Shown here: one piece after another, positions 34,361 to 44,500 of the stretch
Layout of the letters: each line of letters starts with the position of its first letter
Numbering within the stretch: the first letter of the stretch is position 1
NCBI RefSeq assembly: GCF_037975235.1
Contig: NZ_CP150241.1
Location: 1,364,001-1,428,000, forward strand
Origin: Paenibacillus sp. FSL R5-0341
Lineage (GTDB): Bacteria; Bacillota; Bacilli; Paenibacillales; Paenibacillaceae
Direction: 5' to 3'
Length of the DNA stretch: 64,000 bases
Made by a program: the position numbers and the translations under genes
The notes under the pieces: generated by a model
Databases searched by the model: none
Seen by the model: only the letters and a program-made list of their open reading frames with translations
What the model was told of the DNA's origin: nothing

Positions 34361-34963
34361 ATGAATAACCAATCATATCAGGATCATGCATCCCGGCGGG
34401 AAAGATTGTTTGTAGCGATTCGTCTTCCTGTAGCTGTTCAGCAGTCTCTTCAGATGGATGCGAGGCTTGTACAGAACAAGCTTGATTTTCGTAAATGGAC
34501 AGATCATAGAGATTTTCATATAACCTTGCAATTTCTGGGGGACACCTTCGTTAGTGACATTGGACATCTGCGAAAAGCATTGCGCTCAGCAGCAGCCGGA
34601 TTCCAGGCTTTCGAACTTCAGCTATCGGGCTGGGGCACATTTGGGCTTGAAGAAGCCCCTAAAGTGCTCTGGAAAGGTGTTAGCGGAGAGGTGAATCAGT
34701 TGCTTTCATTACAAAAAGAGATCGTGAAGGCTACTTCAACCCTTGGGTATGAAGCTGAATTAAGACCATTTGCTCCGCACATTACAATCGCCAGAAAGTT
34801 TCTGGGGCAGATTCCAGGTAATGAGAATAAAGGGGTGTCCGGAGTGCTTCCGGAACATTCCACAGGTGCTAATTCATGGATGGTGGAGGACGTTGTACTT
34901 TATGTGACAAGGCTTGGACAATCGCCAATGTATGAGGTCGTGGATACGTTCTCTTTTTCCTGA
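34361..34963 (+). CDS. thpR: RNA 2',3'-cyclic phosphodiesterase (2H family, ThpR/LigT)
   Basis: The 200-aa protein has the paired HxT motifs of the 2H phosphoesterase superfamily: HITLQFLG (about residue 53) and HITIARKF (about residue 144), with RLFVAIRLP-type text at the start. Family members open 2',3'-cyclic phosphates on RNA and show 2'-5' RNA ligase activity in vitro. ATG 34361 follows GAGGTG by about 8 bases; GTG 34352 is inside that site. Confidence 0.92.
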   Translation: MNNQSYQDHASRRERLFVAIRLPVAVQQSLQMDARLVQNKLDFRKWTDHRDFHITLQFLGDTFVSDIGHLRKALRSAAAGFQAFELQLSGWGTFGLEEAPKVLWKGVSGEVNQLLSLQKEIVKATSTLGYEAELRPFAPHITIARKFLGQIPGNENKGVSGVLPEHSTGANSWMVEDVVLYVTRLGQSPMYEVVDTFSFS

Positions 34964-34990
34964 AAATCATTTTTATGCCATAAAATCACA

Positions 34991-35019
34991 TTGACATTAC
35001 GTTTATCCCTATGTAATAT
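34991..35019 (+). promoter_or_regulatory. Sigma-A promoter of the cell-wall hydrolase gene
   Basis: TTGACA (34991-34996), an exact 17-base spacer, then TAATAT (35014-35019), 75 bases before the ATG. Confidence 0.8.
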
Positions 35020-35093
35020 TAGCCATCGTTATTCAAATTCTTTTTTTTGGGTTACTTAGATTAGGGAATTGTTTCGACAGGAGGAATCTTCGA

Positions 35094-35951
35094 ATGAACA
35101 TTATAAGCAAGAATCGTTGGGTAGCACCGATGTTATCAGTGCTGCTTGTATGTATAGTGGGGGTAAATGTCGTTCAGGCGACGGGGAAGTGGAATGAAGC
35201 TAGTGATAGTAAACAGATGACCGAACTTGCGGCTTCTGTGCAAAATAACCAATCATCTACGCAAGAAGAGAGGCGTATGATGGAAGATGGGACAAGTCTG
35301 TCCTCTAATCTGTCTACCCAAACCGTAGCGTGGACTGAAACTCTGCCAGCGAAGAACTGGCTTACGACTACTCAAGAAGAGCAGGAACTGCAAGAAGCCA
35401 AGGCCAAGAACAAAGCTAGAGCTGTAGCTGCGGCCAAAGCCAAAAAAGAAGCTGCACTGAAATTGGCCAAAGTGGAACGTGCCAAAGCGGTAGCTGCTGT
35501 AACAACTCCCCCCCAAAAACTATACTTTACGCGGACCGAACTTTTGAACCAGGAAGACTCGAAACTTGCAACTTGGTCATACAGTGTGTCCGATAAAGAA
35601 CTGCATCTGCTGCAAAAAATCGTCATGGCAGAAGCAGAAGGTGAACCGTACGAAGGCAAGGTGGCAGTTGCCAATGTTGTCTTAAACCGGCTGCGGTCAG
35701 CCAATTTTCCCGATACCATCTACAAGGTCATCCATCAGAAATCCCAGTTCAGTCCTGTAGCGAACGGACGTTTGAAACGTGTGGTTCCCAATGAGGACAG
35801 TATCAAAGCAGTCAATGCTGCGCTGAATGGGAAGAAGGAAGTTGCCGATGATACGTATTATTTCTTGTCATTGACGCTTGCCGACGATCTGACAGTTGCC
35901 CGCTCGAAGAAAAAAGTAAAAACGATCGGTCATCATACATTTTACAAGTAA
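35094..35951 (+). CDS. Secreted cell-wall hydrolase, SleB/CwlJ type
   Basis: The 285-aa protein has an N-terminal signal or anchor segment (about residues 8-30), a Lys/Ala-rich coiled-coil-like stretch (about 100-135), and a C-terminal SleB/CwlJ hydrolase domain (about 165-285). That domain contains LLQKIVMAEAEGEPYEGKVAVANVVLNR with the catalytic Glu, FSPVANG and a final HHTFYK. Family members are lytic enzymes acting on spore cortex or vegetative peptidoglycan. The coiled stretch suggests a growth-related exported version rather than a germination-only enzyme; this is inference. AGGAGG precedes ATG. Confidence 0.9.
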   Translation: MNIISKNRWVAPMLSVLLVCIVGVNVVQATGKWNEASDSKQMTELAASVQNNQSSTQEERRMMEDGTSLSSNLSTQTVAWTETLPAKNWLTTTQEEQELQEAKAKNKARAVAAAKAKKEAALKLAKVERAKAVAAVTTPPQKLYFTRTELLNQEDSKLATWSYSVSDKELHLLQKIVMAEAEGEPYEGKVAVANVVLNRLRSANFPDTIYKVIHQKSQFSPVANGRLKRVVPNEDSIKAVNAALNGKKEVADDTYYFLSLTLADDLTVARSKKKVKTIGHHTFYK

Positions 35952-36114
35952 TTGACCCGTAAATTCTGCAAACAGGCAGGGTAGTTAACTGTGTGTGCAT
36001 CGCACAGACCTTGAAAAAGCCTGAATCGTAGTTTTATTTCGTTATTCTCAAATATCGTTATACTCTAAATTACCCTTTTTTCTGCCAAATCATACGGTGG
36101 ATTTAGCGAAAATA

Positions 36115-36158
36115 AAAGAAGGTTCCCTTCCAAAATGACGGAAGGGAACCTTCTTTGT
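36115..36158. terminator. Bidirectional terminator between the hydrolase and glycosyltransferase genes
   Basis: AAAGAAGGTTCCCTTC pairs perfectly with GAAGGGAACCTTCTTT across a 10-base loop, serving two convergent genes. Confidence 0.93.
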
Positions 36159-36226
36159 ATATAAGGAGTATTTGTCTTGTCCCCTAGAACACCTCGTGAG
36201 AGCTGTTCTATAGGTCCATAGAGGCA

Positions 36227-37441
36227 TCAGAATGGCATTCTGGTACCTGACAAGGACGTGGCAGTAATTCCGGCTGTGAAGCGCTCCACGGACGTTGTTG
36301 TGACTTCGGATGTTGTCGGGAATAATAAGTCATGGACAGCTTGTGCACAACACGTTGGATCATAGGCTGAACGATTACCTGAATTAAGGGCTACGTTCAG
36401 CGGGCTTTCAGCTTGAGAGGATGCCTGCTCGCATAATTGTCTAAAACGATTGGTGATTACGTCGGCAGAGTGAATGACCTGACCGTATCCGGCTTGTACA
36501 AAGTATTCACAGTTCTCTTCCTCTTGACCTGCCAGCGGAGGGATAAACAGCATCGGTAGACCCTTGGCTAGCGCTTCAGTGCATGTCATGCCACCTGGCT
36601 TCGTGATCAGCACATCGGATACATCCATCAGTTTGCTTACTTCCCGCGTGTATCCCAGGATGCGAATATTAGGGTGTTGAAAGCAAGGCATTTCCTTCAT
36701 TTTCGCGATCATTTTCTCGTTGCTTCCAAGACAGAAGACCATTTGCACACGATCTGCCCAGGACGTGAGAGCTTTCATATGATCCTCATCAAAAGAAAGT
36801 CCCCAGCCTCCACCCATGAGAAGCGCGGTAGGCATGTTCTGAAGCCCCATCTCTTCTCGCAGCTTCACCTTGTCGCCTGCTTCCCAGAAGTCCGGATGCA
36901 CAGGAATTCCTGTGATCTGAATGTGAGAGGGATCGACACCCCGGATCTCAAGCAATGCTTTGACCTGAGGGGTAGAGACCAGATATTTGTTCACTTCAGG
37001 ATTAATCCATGTTCCATGCACATCATAATCCGTCACGACGGTATAGAGTGGAATATTCAGACCCTGGCGCTTGAGCCGGGAGATCACTGCATTTGGAAAA
37101 GGATGGGTACAGATCACCGCATCCGGTTTCAGCTGGGATACAACCTGCGCCGTCTGTGTATAGAAAATTCGGTGTAACGCCAGTTTGGTAAAGCCGTTTA
37201 ATGATTTGTTGTACTGGGTACGGTACAACAGGCTGACCAGTTTGGGTTGAACCGACAATGTCTTTCGATATGCAGAAAAGATTAGCGGAGCCACCGTTGG
37301 GTTTAAAAATTTGCCTAGTTCAATGACACGACTGTGAACATGTGGACTGACTTTTTTGATACCATGTGCCAGCGCATGAGCGGCCTGAGTGTGACCGGTA
37401 CCGAATCCTTCCGATAATAAGAGCACTCTTGGTTTTCGCAT
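36227..37441 (-). CDS. MGDG-synthase-like processive glycosyltransferase (GT28 type)
   Basis: The 404-aa protein has the MurG/MGDG-synthase fold signatures: VLLLSEGFGTGHTQAAHAL at the start, DAVICTHPFPNAVISRLK near residue 102, TDYDVHGTW near residue 131, GGGWGLSFDED near residue 213 and the donor-binding SDVLITKPGGMTCTEALAKGLPMLFIPP near residue 281 (two adjacent pieces). Relatives such as UgtP transfer glucose or galactose from UDP-sugar to diacylglycerol, making membrane glycolipids. ATG 37441 is chosen because AAAGGTG lies 7 bases upstream; the frame is open to 37531. The C-terminal 30 residues (Thr/Ser-rich) are unusual. Confidence 0.88.
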   Translation of the reverse strand: MRKPRVLLLSEGFGTGHTQAAHALAHGIKKVSPHVHSRVIELGKFLNPTVAPLIFSAYRKTLSVQPKLVSLLYRTQYNKSLNGFTKLALHRIFYTQTAQVVSQLKPDAVICTHPFPNAVISRLKRQGLNIPLYTVVTDYDVHGTWINPEVNKYLVSTPQVKALLEIRGVDPSHIQITGIPVHPDFWEAGDKVKLREEMGLQNMPTALLMGGGWGLSFDEDHMKALTSWADRVQMVFCLGSNEKMIAKMKEMPCFQHPNIRILGYTREVSKLMDVSDVLITKPGGMTCTEALAKGLPMLFIPPLAGQEEENCEYFVQAGYGQVIHSADVITNRFRQLCEQASSQAESPLNVALNSGNRSAYDPTCCAQAVHDLLFPTTSEVTTTSVERFTAGITATSLSGTRMPF

Positions 37442-37821
37442 GAGTTCACCTTTATTCATAAGTTTAAATTCAAGATTAAAATATTCATCGTTTATTCTAG
37501 CTATGGATTGCGTTACTACATGAATATACATAGAAACGCAAAATCATGTTTCTTCTATGAATATTTACACTATATATCTTACTCTGAGACAGCCTAACTT
37601 CATTTATGTGCGTATTGTTTGAGTCATCTTACACTATAGACGACGACAGAAGGAGTTTCCACTGCATTTAGGTTAAAAAATATTAACACAATTTTTTAAA
37701 TGTTAGGGTTGCAATCTGTTTTCGAAGGTGGTATTGTAGTTTTTGACCGAATGACTGAATTGTATTTTTGGTCATTTATATGGAACGTTTGAACAATGAA
37801 TCAGAATGAAGGAGGGATTAG
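37442..37821. promoter_or_regulatory. Divergent intergenic region with a TetR-operator candidate
   Basis: This AT-rich region serves two divergent genes. TGACC (37744-37748) and GGTCA (37770-37774) are inverted, and TGACCGAATGA resembles TGACCGTTTGA upstream of the YhgE gene (38493). The shared motif on both TetR-neighbour promoters suggests binding by the TetR protein encoded at 37822. Nothing else is recognisable. Confidence 0.4.
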
Positions 37822-38403
37822 ATGGCTCCGATTGACAGGAGACAGCAGGTGATACATGCAGCAGCCCAGTCGTTTGCCATGTTTGGATACAAAGCAACGA
37901 CGATGGATCAGGTTGCCAAGATTGCGAATGTTGGCAAAGGAACGATCTATACGTTTTTCACGAATAAGGAACAATTGTTTGATCAGATCCTGGTAGAAGT
38001 GATTCAGGAAATGAAGAACATTGCGCATCGTGAAGTACATCAGGAAAGTGCATTTTTCGATAATCTGTTTCGAGTACTGGATGCCTTGTTAGAGTTTCGT
38101 CGTGATCACGATCTGCTTGTTAAGTTATCTCAGGAACTGAAGGACTTTGGTACACTGCAGGCCAAGGAAGGTTTGGACAAAGTGGAGAAAGTGATCTCCG
38201 ATTTTCTGGCTCGGGAGCTTGAGAAAGCGAAAGAAAATGGAGAGATTCGGGATTGTGACCCACAAGTTGTCGCTTTTATGATGATTCGCCTGTACATTGC
38301 GCTCACCTCAGACTGGAGCAAACAACATCAACCGCTGAGCAAAGAGGAAATTAAGACTTACTTTCGCCTTTTCTTAATGGAAGGAATTGCTGCTGTAACG
38401 TAA
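37822..38403 (+). CDS. TetR/AcrR family transcriptional regulator
   Basis: The 193-aa protein has a canonical N-terminal TetR helix-turn-helix: RQQVIHAAAQSFAMFGYKATTMDQVAKIANVGKGTIYTFFTNKEQLF (about residues 7-53, shown as the typical block). A helical ligand-binding domain follows. It lies directly upstream of, and in the same direction as, a YhgE/Pip membrane protein, an arrangement that usually means the repressor controls its neighbour. AAGGAGGG precedes ATG. Confidence 0.93.
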   Translation: MAPIDRRQQVIHAAAQSFAMFGYKATTMDQVAKIANVGKGTIYTFFTNKEQLFDQILVEVIQEMKNIAHREVHQESAFFDNLFRVLDALLEFRRDHDLLVKLSQELKDFGTLQAKEGLDKVEKVISDFLARELEKAKENGEIRDCDPQVVAFMMIRLYIALTSDWSKQHQPLSKEEIKTYFRLFLMEGIAAVT

Positions 38404-38492
38404 TCCGAATTTAATCTACTATAATATAAGGATTTTTACGCGTATCAAGCAGTGAGACTTGTCGGAAGACAGGTTGTTTTTTTGCTCTAAAG

Positions 38493-38515
38493 TGACCGTT
38501 TGAGGAAAGTGGTCA
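38493..38515 (+). promoter_or_regulatory. Candidate TetR operator upstream of the YhgE gene
   Basis: TGACC and GGTCA form inverted half-sites 13 bases apart, 95 bases before the ATG. The TGACCGnnTGA pattern recurs upstream of the TetR gene (37744). Confidence 0.45.
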
Positions 38516-38609
38516 TTGCGTGTTTCAGTATATTTTCTGGAATGCGACATTGTATTTCATTATGGTTATTCCTGCTCACAGAGCAGAGAGATTAAGGGGA
38601 GAAAATGAC

Positions 38610-40892
38610 ATGAAATCTTTATCCGTGTTTTTCAAGGATGTGGGATCGGCCGTGAGAAACCCGAAGGTGTTGATCCCTGTTATTGCAATTATGTTTATAC
38701 CGATCCTGTATAGTGGCATCTATTTGGCGGCCTATTGGGACCCGTATGGTCATGTGGATGAGATGCCGGTTGCCGTTGTCAATCTGGATAAAGGCGCTGA
38801 GTTGGAGGGTAAATCCCTCCATGTAGGTAGTGATCTGGTGGATGAGCTGAAGAAAAATGCAGATTTCAAATGGGATTTTGTCAGTGCCAGTCAAGCCAAA
38901 GAAGGCATGAGTAATGACAAATATTATATGCAAATTACAATTCCGGAGAACTTCTCATCTCAGGCAACAACGTTGCTCGATGACAAGCCCGAGCCGGCTG
39001 ATCTGATCTATGAACCCAATGGCAATTACAGCTTTGTCGGTGCACAGATCGGTAAGACTGCTATTAAGGATCTGAAAGCGAAGGTCTCGGCCAAAGTTAC
39101 GGAATCCTATGCAGAGACATTGCTCGATAAGTTCTCCGAGGTATCCGATGGTTTAGCGGAGGCAGGCGACGGAGCAGGGGAACTGAATACGGGGGCAGGT
39201 AAACTGGATGATGGTGCCGTGAAGCTCAAGGATAACTTGGCGAAGCTCGCTTCGGGCACGCTTGAACTTCAGGAAGGACTTTCTCCATTAAGTGATGGTG
39301 TTAACGCGCTACACACTGGGGCGACCAAGCTTGAAAGTGGAACATCGAATCTTGTCTCCGGTCTGCAACAGCTTCAGGCAGCAGCATCAAGTCAGCTTCA
39401 GAGCGGAGCCGATCAGTTGAAGGATGGCAGCGCCAAGTTGGAAACTGGACTCCAGTCTTCACTGGATGGCACAAACAAGTTGCAGGCTGGCTTGCAATCG
39501 TCCGAACAGGGCAGTGCGAAGCTGTCTGATGGTCTGCAAACAGCTGTTCAGGGCAGCGGTACACTGGCAACAGGCCTGCAATCGGCTGTAGATGGCAGCT
39601 CCAAGGTTGCTGATGGCGCACAGGGTGTAGCCGCCGGATTGAAACAGCTTGCTGCATCGAATCCAGAACTGGCTGAAAATGCGGATGTACAGAAACTGCT
39701 TGCAGCAAGTGAAGCTGTTGCTGATGGCAGTGCACAATTGCATGAGAGCGAGCAGAAGCTGGCACAGGGTGCAGATCAGTTGCATCAGGGTAACCAGCAG
39801 CTGGCTGCGGGTGCAGCCGAGCTTCATGGAGGTCAGGAGCAACTTCTGGCTGGTGCGAACCAGCTGGTGGATGGTCAAAAGCAATTGCTGGCTGGTGCCG
39901 GACAGCTTAGTCAAGGAGGAGCGAAACTCTCCGATGGTCTGAAGCAATTCAGTGGCAAACTGGGCGATGCTGCAAGTGGTGGTACATTGCTTGCAGATGG
40001 TGCCAAGCAGCTGGGTACAGGTACGACAGCTTTGCAAACGGGTGTAGGTAAACTCAGTGGTGGCGTTAGTTCACTAACGGATGGTTCTAAGCAACTGGGT
40101 GATGGCGCAGGCAAACTGGCTGACGGTCTTACTGAGTTAAAAGATGGCTCAAGTGAACTGGCAACCAAGTTGAATGATGCCGCACAGAAAACATCCGAAG
40201 TTAAGAAAACGGATGATGTGGTGAACATGTTCGCTGAACCTGTGAACTCTTCGGAGAACACAGCCGAGAACGTGAGCAATTATGGTACAGGATTGACACC
40301 GTTCTTCCTGTCCATCGGTCTGTTCGTGGGATCGCTGATTTCGACGATTGTATTGAAAATGCGGGAAACGTCCGTACCTAGTGCAACAGGCTGGAATCGT
40401 TTTGTTAGCCGGACACTGGTATTTGGCTCCGTAAGCATTTTCCAATCGGTTATCGTGGCAAGCTTCATGTTATACGGTCTTGGACTGGAGACACACAGCG
40501 TAGGGCTGTTCTACCTGTTCACCATTATTACGGGCCTGACCTTTATGTTTATTGTTCAGGCACTTGTAACTTGGCTGGATCTGCCTGGACGTTATGTTGT
40601 CATTCTGCTGCTGGTCTTCCAGCTTGCGGCTAGCGCAGGTACGTTCCCTGTAGAACTGATTCCATCATGGCTTCAAGCATTCAGCCCTTGGTTGCCGATG
40701 ACGCACAGCATTATGGGCTTCAAGGCGGTTGTATCGAGTGGCAATCTGGATGTGATGTGGCATCAGGCAGGAATTCTTAGCATCTATGCTGGTGTGTCCA
40801 TCGTGTTGACGCTGGCCTACTTCCTCTGGAACGGCAGACGTCCGAAAAAGGAAGTCGAACGGGCTGATTCCGGTCAAGTTGTGACAGCATAA
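38610..40892 (+). CDS. YhgE/Pip-type ABC-2 membrane protein
   Basis: The 760-aa protein has an N-terminal membrane segment (VLIPVIAIMFIPILYSGIYL, about residues 22-41) followed by AAYWDPYGHVDEMPVAVVNLDKG. A long extracytoplasmic region of many imperfect LxDGxxxLxxG repeats spans roughly residues 195-560. At least five C-terminal membrane helices (about 595-745) follow. This is the layout of YhgE and phage-infection (Pip) proteins. The ABC-2-like fold suggests export or wall-assembly roles; the Pip name comes from lactococcal phage receptor function. ATG 38610 has AAGGGGAG about 8 bases upstream. Regulation by the upstream TetR is likely. Confidence 0.9.
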   Translation: MKSLSVFFKDVGSAVRNPKVLIPVIAIMFIPILYSGIYLAAYWDPYGHVDEMPVAVVNLDKGAELEGKSLHVGSDLVDELKKNADFKWDFVSASQAKEGMSNDKYYMQITIPENFSSQATTLLDDKPEPADLIYEPNGNYSFVGAQIGKTAIKDLKAKVSAKVTESYAETLLDKFSEVSDGLAEAGDGAGELNTGAGKLDDGAVKLKDNLAKLASGTLELQEGLSPLSDGVNALHTGATKLESGTSNLVSGLQQLQAAASSQLQSGADQLKDGSAKLETGLQSSLDGTNKLQAGLQSSEQGSAKLSDGLQTAVQGSGTLATGLQSAVDGSSKVADGAQGVAAGLKQLAASNPELAENADVQKLLAASEAVADGSAQLHESEQKLAQGADQLHQGNQQLAAGAAELHGGQEQLLAGANQLVDGQKQLLAGAGQLSQGGAKLSDGLKQFSGKLGDAASGGTLLADGAKQLGTGTTALQTGVGKLSGGVSSLTDGSKQLGDGAGKLADGLTELKDGSSELATKLNDAAQKTSEVKKTDDVVNMFAEPVNSSENTAENVSNYGTGLTPFFLSIGLFVGSLISTIVLKMRETSVPSATGWNRFVSRTLVFGSVSIFQSVIVASFMLYGLGLETHSVGLFYLFTIITGLTFMFIVQALVTWLDLPGRYVVILLLVFQLAASAGTFPVELIPSWLQAFSPWLPMTHSIMGFKAVVSSGNLDVMWHQAGILSIYAGVSIVLTLAYFLWNGRRPKKEVERADSGQVVTA

Positions 40893-40983
40893 GTCCAATC
40901 TGATCTTCAGCAGGAGATATTTACGAAAAAAAACTTTATTTTCATGTAGCGAAATTATGCAATATAGTAGTCAAATAGTGCAA

Positions 40984-41023
40984 ATAGCCTGTGACCCTAA
41001 AATGGGGTTACAGGCTATTTTGT
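40984..41023 (+). terminator. Terminator after the YhgE gene
   Basis: AATAGCCTGTGACCC pairs with GGGGTTACAGGCTATT across a short A-rich loop, followed by TTGTAT. Confidence 0.85.
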
Positions 41024-41140
41024 ATACAAATGCATAGAGAAGCAAAGATTCGCTGGATCAAGCGGTGACAATTTGGTGGAATTATGCTTAAACGCACGCC
41101 ACATATGGAACGATTTTCTTCTGTCAGCAATTTAATTCAG

Positions 41141-41168
41141 TTGTACTCTGGCTTAAAAAGTGTATAAT
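41141..41168 (+). promoter_or_regulatory. Distal promoter candidate for gltB
   Basis: TTGTAC (41141-41146), 16 bases, then TATAAT (41163-41168), about 400 bases upstream of gltB. If used, it would produce a long leader. I saw no recognisable riboswitch in the 40893-41564 gap. Confidence 0.45.
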
Positions 41169-41424
41169 TATTCGAAAAAGAGATGAATTTAAACGTCATT
41201 ACAGTAAAGCTGTACTGCAAAACATTTCTTATCAGAGGTATTAAAAAGTTTAAATTGCGCTGATGTTAGGTCGGTGTTAAAATAATAGAACTATATCAAA
41301 AAACGTCGCTCCATATCAGTAGCCGTGCCAGCGGCTGCGTGTTGATTTATATATGCTGTTTGTCGGATCGTCCGAATCAGCTCATCTCATTTTAATGGCT
41401 TCTGCCCTATAGCAGGCATATGTT

Positions 41425-41460
41425 TTTGACAGTCTCATGCTGTCACCTCTTCTATCTAGC
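41425..41460 (+). promoter_or_regulatory. Promoter-proximal inverted repeat upstream of gltB
   Basis: TGACAG-tctcatg-CTGTCA (41427-41445) is a perfect inverted repeat that overlaps a TTGACA (41426-41431). A weak -10 would lie near 41449-41454. The layout suits a regulator controlling gltB, for example of the LysR type as with GltC, but no such gene is nearby. Confidence 0.4.
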
Positions 41461-41564
41461 AGGCTCTATCGCAAGCGAAAGGCCAGCTCCTCCCGTTTCA
41501 TTGTTGCCTGTTGCCTATGTTCTTGATCTTTCCGAAATACTTCATTATAGAAAGGTTGCGTTCC

Positions 41565-44500
41565 ATGAGACACATCGGATTACCTCCAAAACAGGGTCTG
41601 TATGACCCGCAGTTCGAAAAAGACGCATGCGGAATGGGTTTTGTTGCCAACATCAAAGGAGTACCTTCACACGATATCGTTAGTCAGGCACTGACTATGC
41701 TTAGTAACATGGAGCACCGTGGAGGACAGGGAAGTGAACCGAATTCCGGTGACGGAGCAGGTATCCTGATTCAGATTCCACATCGCTATTTTGCACAGGA
41801 AGCGGAACGCCTTGGTTTTGCATTGCCAGAACAAGGATTCTATGGCGTAGGGATGTTGTTCCTTTCCCAGGACCCTGCCATTCGCAGTGCACATGAAGAG
41901 AGCCTTAAGAAGATTATTGAAGAAGAAGGTCAGACGTTCCTGGGTTTCCGGGATGTTCCTACTTTTGATGAAATGCTGGGCCGTTCTGCACTTGCAGCGA
42001 AACCTTATGTACGTCAGGTGTTCATTGGAAGATCGGCAGATGTGAAGGATGAGCTTGGATTCGAGCGTAAGTTGTATGTCATTCGCAGACGCGCTGAGCT
42101 GGCTATTCGTTATTCGGCAGATGAAGCAGAAGGCGGTTCGTTCTACCTGCCAAGCTTGTCTTGTCGCAAAATCGTATATAAAGGCATGCTGACAACAGAA
42201 CAGGTGGGAGAGTTCTATCTGGATCTGCAGCAAGATCTTGTTGAATCGGCTATTGCACTCGTGCATTCCCGTTTCAGTACGAACACATTCCCAAGCTGGG
42301 AACGTGCCCACCCGTATCGCTTCATGATCCACAACGGTGAGATCAACACGATGCGTGGTAACGTGAACTGGATGCATGCACGGCAGTCCTTGTTCGAGAG
42401 CGAGCTGTTCGGTAACGACATCGCCAAAGTGAAACCGGTCATCAATCCGGACGGTTCGGATACAGCCATGTTCGATAACACGCTGGAGTTCCTGTATCTG
42501 AGTGGACGTTCTCTGCCACACGTGGCGATGATGATGGTTCCTGAACCTTGGAGCACAGATGAGGGCATGGACCCTGCCAAAAAGGCATTTTATGAGTATC
42601 ACAGCACGATGATGGAGCCTTGGGATGGGCCAGCAGCAATGGCCTTTACAGACGGTTTGCAAATTGGTGCAACACTCGACCGTAATGGATTGCGTCCAGC
42701 TCGTTATTATGTCACCAAGGATGACCGCATTATCCTGTCTTCTGAAGTTGGGGTACTTGATATCGCGCCGGAAGAGATCCTGTACAAAGATCGTCTGCGT
42801 CCAGGTCGGATGTTGCTCGTGGATACACAACAAGGCCGCATCATTGCGGATGAGGAAGTAAAAGCAATCATTGCAGCCGAGAATCCGTATCAGGATTGGC
42901 TTGATGAGCATTTGATGGATCTGAGCGAGTTGCCGGAAGCACCGGAACTGCCTGATCCAAAACATGATAACGTGACCCAGCTTCAGCTGGCATATGGTTA
43001 TACATTTGAAGAGCTTCGTAAAATCCTGGAGCCTATGGCAACAACAGGTATGGAAGCTACCGGTTCGATGGGTTATGATGCACCGCTGGCTGTCCTGTCG
43101 GATCGTCCACAGCGTCTGTACAACTACTTTAAACAGATGTTTGCGCAGGTAACCAACCCGCCAATCGATGCAATCCGTGAAGAGATTGTAACGTCTACGG
43201 CAACAACGATTGGTCCTGAGCGTAACTTGCTGAACCCTGAACCGGAGAGCTGTCGCCAAATTCGTCTGGATACACCGGTATTGTCCAATGAAGACTTTGC
43301 GAAGATTCGCCATGTGCGTCGCCCAGGCTTCCGCTCCATGACGATTCCGATCTTCTTCACCGCTGCAGAAGGAGCAGAAGGACTTCGCAAAGCGATGGAA
43401 CTTCTCTTCGAAGCTGCAGACCGTGTCATCGACAAAGGTCATAACATTCTGATCCTGTCTGACCGCGGTGTAGACGCAGAGAATGCGGCCATTCCTGCAT
43501 TGCTTGCTGTAGCAGGTCTGCATCACCATCTGATTCGTCAGGGAACCAGAACAAAAGTCAGCATTATGCTCGAATCCGCAGAGCCGCGTGATATTCACCA
43601 CTACGCATTGCTGCTGGGTTACGGTGTAAGTGCGGTGAACCCTTATCTGGCCTTTGAAACGTTGGATGACATGATTCAGCAAGGGTTGCTGCGTGGTATC
43701 TCGCATGAGAAAGCAGTGAAAAACTACATTAAAGCAGCTACCAAAGGCGTTACGAAAGTGTTGTCCAAAATGGGGATTTCTACGATTCAATCGTATCGCG
43801 GAGCTCAAATCTTCGAAGCAGTGGGTCTGAAATCGGACTTCGTTGACCGTTACTTTACCTGGACACCTTCCCGCATCGGCGGAATTGGGTTGGAAGAAGT
43901 GGCAGCCGAAGCGTTGACACATCATAACCGTGCCTTTACGGAAAAAGACGGTAATGATAAAGTATTGGATTCCGGTGGAGATTATCAATGGCGTAACGAC
44001 GGAGAAGAGCATCTGTTCAATCCGCAAACCATTCATACCCTGCAACACGCAGTACGTACTGGGGATTACAAGCTGTATAAAAAATATTCCAAGCTCGTGC
44101 AAGGTGAGAATGATCAACTGTTGACTATTCGCTCCATGCTGAAGCTGAAACCGGTTGGAGCTTCCATTCCACTCGAAGAAGTTGAATCTGTTGAAGATAT
44201 CATGCGTCGTTTCAAAACGGGTGCGATGTCCTTCGGTTCAATCAGTAAAGAAGCGCATGAAGATCTTGCCATTGCTATGAACCGTGTTGGTGGTAAATCC
44301 AATACCGGTGAAGGCGGAGAAGATCCGGCTCGCTTCATTAAAGATAGCAACGGGGATTCCCGTCGCAGTGCGATCAAACAGGTTGCATCTGGACGTTTCG
44401 GTGTAACATCCAACTACCTGGTTAACGCCGACGAAATTCAGATCAAAATGGCACAGGGAGCAAAACCGGGTGAAGGCGGACAGCTGCCAGGACGTAAAGT

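Noticed and set aside
39459..40037. 192-codon minus-strand frame opposite the YhgE repeats
   Set aside because: The repetitive text mirrors the DG repeats on the other strand and is not independent coding.
41667..44117. 816-codon open frame on the minus strand opposite gltB
   Set aside because: It is an antisense shadow of the gltB coding sequence; Cys/His/Ile-rich text without any domain pattern.
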